Positions 14,478-16,351 of a stretch of 16,351 nt of DNA are shown in pieces; position 1 is the first letter of the stretch; the number at the start of each line of letters is the position of its first letter. Both the position numbers and the translations under genes were made by a program. This stretch comes from Phycisphaerales bacterium UBA4658. Lineage in GTDB: Bacteria; Planctomycetota; Phycisphaerae; Phycisphaerales; UBA1924. The DNA lies in contig DHLW01000031.1 of NCBI GenBank assembly GCA_002405485.1, positions 413-16,763 of the forward strand. Reading direction: 5' to 3'. The notes under the pieces were generated by a model. It was not told the DNA's origin, searched no databases, and was given only the letters and a program-made list of their open reading frames with translations.

Positions 14478-16229
14478 ATGCCCACCCACAGGCGAAAGAT
14501 CGGCCAAGTCATCTCGGCGTACTCGCTGTGGAGCGTGCTCATGGCGTTCCTGGTGGTCCTGCTGGTCTATCCGATCTTCCTGACGGTGCAGGGGGCGTTG
14601 ATCGAGCGGCGGGCCGACGGCTCGGTTGGGCTGACGCTCCGGCATATCGAGCTGGCGCTCAGCGATCCGAGCATCCGTGAGTGCATCGCGAACTCGGTGG
14701 TGATGGCCTCGACGACCACGACGCTGTGCATCCTGATCGCGCTGCCGCTGGCGATTCTGAGCGCCAAGTTCATCTTTCCGCTCAAGAGCGTGTTCAGCGC
14801 GCTGATCCTGGTGCCGCTCATCCTGCCGCCCTTTGTCGGGGCTATCGGGATGCAGGCTCTGCTCGGGCGTGCGGGGGCGATCAACGCGCTCCTGGGGACC
14901 GAGTGGGACTTGCTGGGGACAAGCAAGTTCTGGGGGTGCGTCATCGTCGATGCGCTGCACCTGTACCCGATCATCTATCTGAATGCGACCGCGGCCCTGG
15001 CCAACCTGGACCCTGCGCTGGAAGAGGCGGCGGACAACCTGGGGTGCGGGCCCTGGCGCCGGCTGTTCACGATCACGCTGCCGCTCATCCGGCCTGGGGT
15101 GTTTGCCGGAGCGACGATCGTGTTCATCTGGTCGCTGACGGAGCTTGGGACCCCGGTGATCTTCGACTACACGCGGGTGATGCCGGTGCAGATCTTCACG
15201 AAGCTCAAGGAGGTCGAGTCGAGCCCGGAGCCGTATGCCCTCGTGATCATCATGCTGGTGCTGGCGGTAGGGCTGTATGTGATCGGAAAGTACCTGCTTG
15301 CGGGGCGGGCGTACGCGATGTACAGCAAAGCCAGCCGCGCGTCGGCGGAGCGTCGGCTGACGGGCGCGGCGGGGTGGGCGGCGACCGGTGCGTTCGTGCT
15401 CGTGACCGGCGCTGCGCTGCTCCCGCACGTGGGGGTCGTGCTCACGGCACTGGCGGCGCCGGGCTCGTGGTACCAGAGCGTGCTCCCGCGGACGTTCACT
15501 TCGAACAACTTCGTGCAAGCTCTCAGTCATCAGGACGCCTTCGGTTCGATCGTGAACTCATTGAAGCTCGCGCTGGTGGCGGTTTCGATCGCGGTGGTGT
15601 TCGGCCTGCTGGCCGCGTATGTGATCGTGCGGACCAAGATCAAAGGCCGGCACGTGCTGGACGCCATGTGCATGCTGCCGCTGGCCGTGCCCGGAATCGT
15701 GGTCGCCTTCGGATACGTGGCCATGAGCCTGCAGTGGCCGTTTGGGAAGAACTCAGAGGGGGAGAACAACCCGCTGCACTTTGTCAGCGTGGTGGGGAAC
15801 GATCCGAGCCCGATGCTCCTGATCGTGATCGCGTACGCGGTGCGGCGGATGCCGTACATCGTGCGCTCGGCGGTGGCCGGACTGGAACAGACCTCGGGCG
15901 AGCTCGAGGAAGCCGCCATGAACCTGGGCGCCACGCGGTTCTACGCGGTGCGGAAGGTCATCCTCCCGCTGATCTCGGCGAACATCATCGCCGGGTGCCT
16001 GCTGGCCTTCAGCTTCGCGATGCTCGCGGTGAGCGAGCCGCTGCTCATGGCCCAGCAGCAGGACGATCTCCCGATCACCAAGGCGATCTTCAACTTTATG
16101 CAGCGGCTCGGGGACGGGCCGTACATCGCGGCGGCGATGGGCGTGTGGGGCATGGCCCTGCTCACGGTGACGCTGGTTGGCGCCAGCGTGCTCATGGGCA
16201 AGAAGCTCGGGTCGATCTTCAGGGCGTAG
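14478..16229 (+). CDS. Two-domain ABC transporter permease, ferric-iron (FbpB/SfuB) type
   Basis: This 583-residue, very hydrophobic protein has about twelve predicted helices in two homologous halves (about 15-285 and 295-583). Each half carries the permease EAA loop that docks on the ATPase: LEEAADNLGCGPWRR (about 180) with ITLPL, and LEEAAMNLGATRFYAV (about 475) with VILPLI. Duplicated permeases of this kind are typical of iron(III), thiamine and related importers; FbpB/SfuB is the nearest pattern I recognise, and substrate is not certain. No ATPase or binding protein lies in the window, but the gene is near the right edge, so partners may follow. No Shine-Dalgarno precedes the ATG. A TAGACT box ends seven bases upstream, so a leaderless message is possible. 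The gene is divergent from the tuf operon. Confidence 0.85.
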   Translation: MPTHRRKIGQVISAYSLWSVLMAFLVVLLVYPIFLTVQGALIERRADGSVGLTLRHIELALSDPSIRECIANSVVMASTTTTLCILIALPLAILSAKFIFPLKSVFSALILVPLILPPFVGAIGMQALLGRAGAINALLGTEWDLLGTSKFWGCVIVDALHLYPIIYLNATAALANLDPALEEAADNLGCGPWRRLFTITLPLIRPGVFAGATIVFIWSLTELGTPVIFDYTRVMPVQIFTKLKEVESSPEPYALVIIMLVLAVGLYVIGKYLLAGRAYAMYSKASRASAERRLTGAAGWAATGAFVLVTGAALLPHVGVVLTALAAPGSWYQSVLPRTFTSNNFVQALSHQDAFGSIVNSLKLALVAVSIAVVFGLLAAYVIVRTKIKGRHVLDAMCMLPLAVPGIVVAFGYVAMSLQWPFGKNSEGENNPLHFVSVVGNDPSPMLLIVIAYAVRRMPYIVRSAVAGLEQTSGELEEAAMNLGATRFYAVRKVILPLISANIIAGCLLAFSFAMLAVSEPLLMAQQQDDLPITKAIFNFMQRLGDGPYIAAAMGVWGMALLTVTLVGASVLMGKKLGSIFRA

Positions 16230-16239
16230 AGGAAGAGCG

Positions 16240-16351
16240 GCATTCGGCATTCGGCAGCCGGCATTCGGCATTCGGGATTAGGCAACCGGCGAAAGGCGAC
16301 CGGCGTAAGGCAATCGGAGATCGGGATTCGGAAGTAGGGAATGGGGATGTG
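16240..16351. repeat. Degenerate 7-bp tandem array (GNNNNNG units), continuing past the right edge
   Basis: Starting 11 bases after the permease stop, the sequence divides without a phase break into 16 heptamers, each with G at positions 1 and 7. The first units are GCATTCG, GCATTCG, GCAGCCG, GCATTCG, GCATTCG, and later ones drift (GGATTAG, GCAACCG, GCGTAAG, GGATTCG). Short open frames on the other strand here, with a repeating MPNAxCR pattern, are artefacts of the period and not genes. Confidence 0.85.

Noticed and set aside
14268..15530. A 420-codon minus-strand open frame opposite the permease
   Set aside because: The translation is dominated by R, Q, H and D with no domain, while the plus strand shows a clear two-domain permease. 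It also runs across the operon promoter region.
15753..16285. Minus-strand frames starting within the heptamer array (MPNAGCRMPNA pattern)
   Set aside because: The repeating start is produced by the 7-base period read in three frames, and the rest is antisense to the permease.
16240..16351. CRISPR array
   Set aside because: Units are only 7 bases, directly adjacent and without spacers.

Overview
The window is GC-rich DNA that looks like a member of the Planctomycetota, most likely class Phycisphaerae. Three things suggest this. The gene cut by the left edge ends in a GC-type dockerin-like tail (CAADFNN...DIFDFLNAW). The EF-Tu has a switch I variant that I remember from planctomycete EF-Tu. 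The SecE and L33 are of the long or altered kind I associate with this phylum. The placement rests on recalled family knowledge, not on a search.

Layout. Nearly everything is on the minus strand. Read in the direction of transcription from about 14350 down to 1, the order is: a strong-looking promoter, tRNA-Thr(GGT), a 353-base structured leader, tuf (EF-Tu), a hairpin, rpmG (L33), tRNA-Trp(CCA), secE and nusG. This is the conserved bacterial tRNA-Thr/tuf/tRNA-Trp/secE/nusG translation and export cluster. The rplK-rplA-rplJ-rplL genes that usually follow nusG are absent. Instead there is a 4.8-kb gene for a membrane-anchored AsmA/TamB-like protein, then a WaaE-like family 2 glycosyltransferase, both plausible Gram-negative envelope functions. 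Next come a serine/threonine kinase fused to a C-terminal beta-propeller and a secreted beta-helix/Ig-like/dockerin protein that runs off the left edge. On the plus strand, divergent from tRNA-Thr, is a two-domain ABC permease of the ferric-iron (FbpB/SfuB) type. It is followed by an array of degenerate 7-bp units that reaches the right edge.

How the genes fit together. The tuf to nusG block supplies elongation factor, a ribosomal protein, two tRNAs, a translocon subunit and a transcription elongation factor, probably from one promoter (TTGACC-16-TATCAT, 14321-14348). The AsmA-like gene has its own operator-like dyad and -10 box, so it and the glycosyltransferase may form a separate envelope unit. 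The kinase has an extended -10 only a few bases upstream of its ATG and is probably transcribed alone.

I found no defence system, CRISPR array, insertion sequence, prophage or biosynthetic cluster. The most unusual items are the in-phase 7-bp array at the right edge, the variant EF-Tu and L33, the SecE with a loop of about 100 residues, the giant poly-glycine AsmA-like protein behind nusG, and the inverted repeats in the tuf leader.
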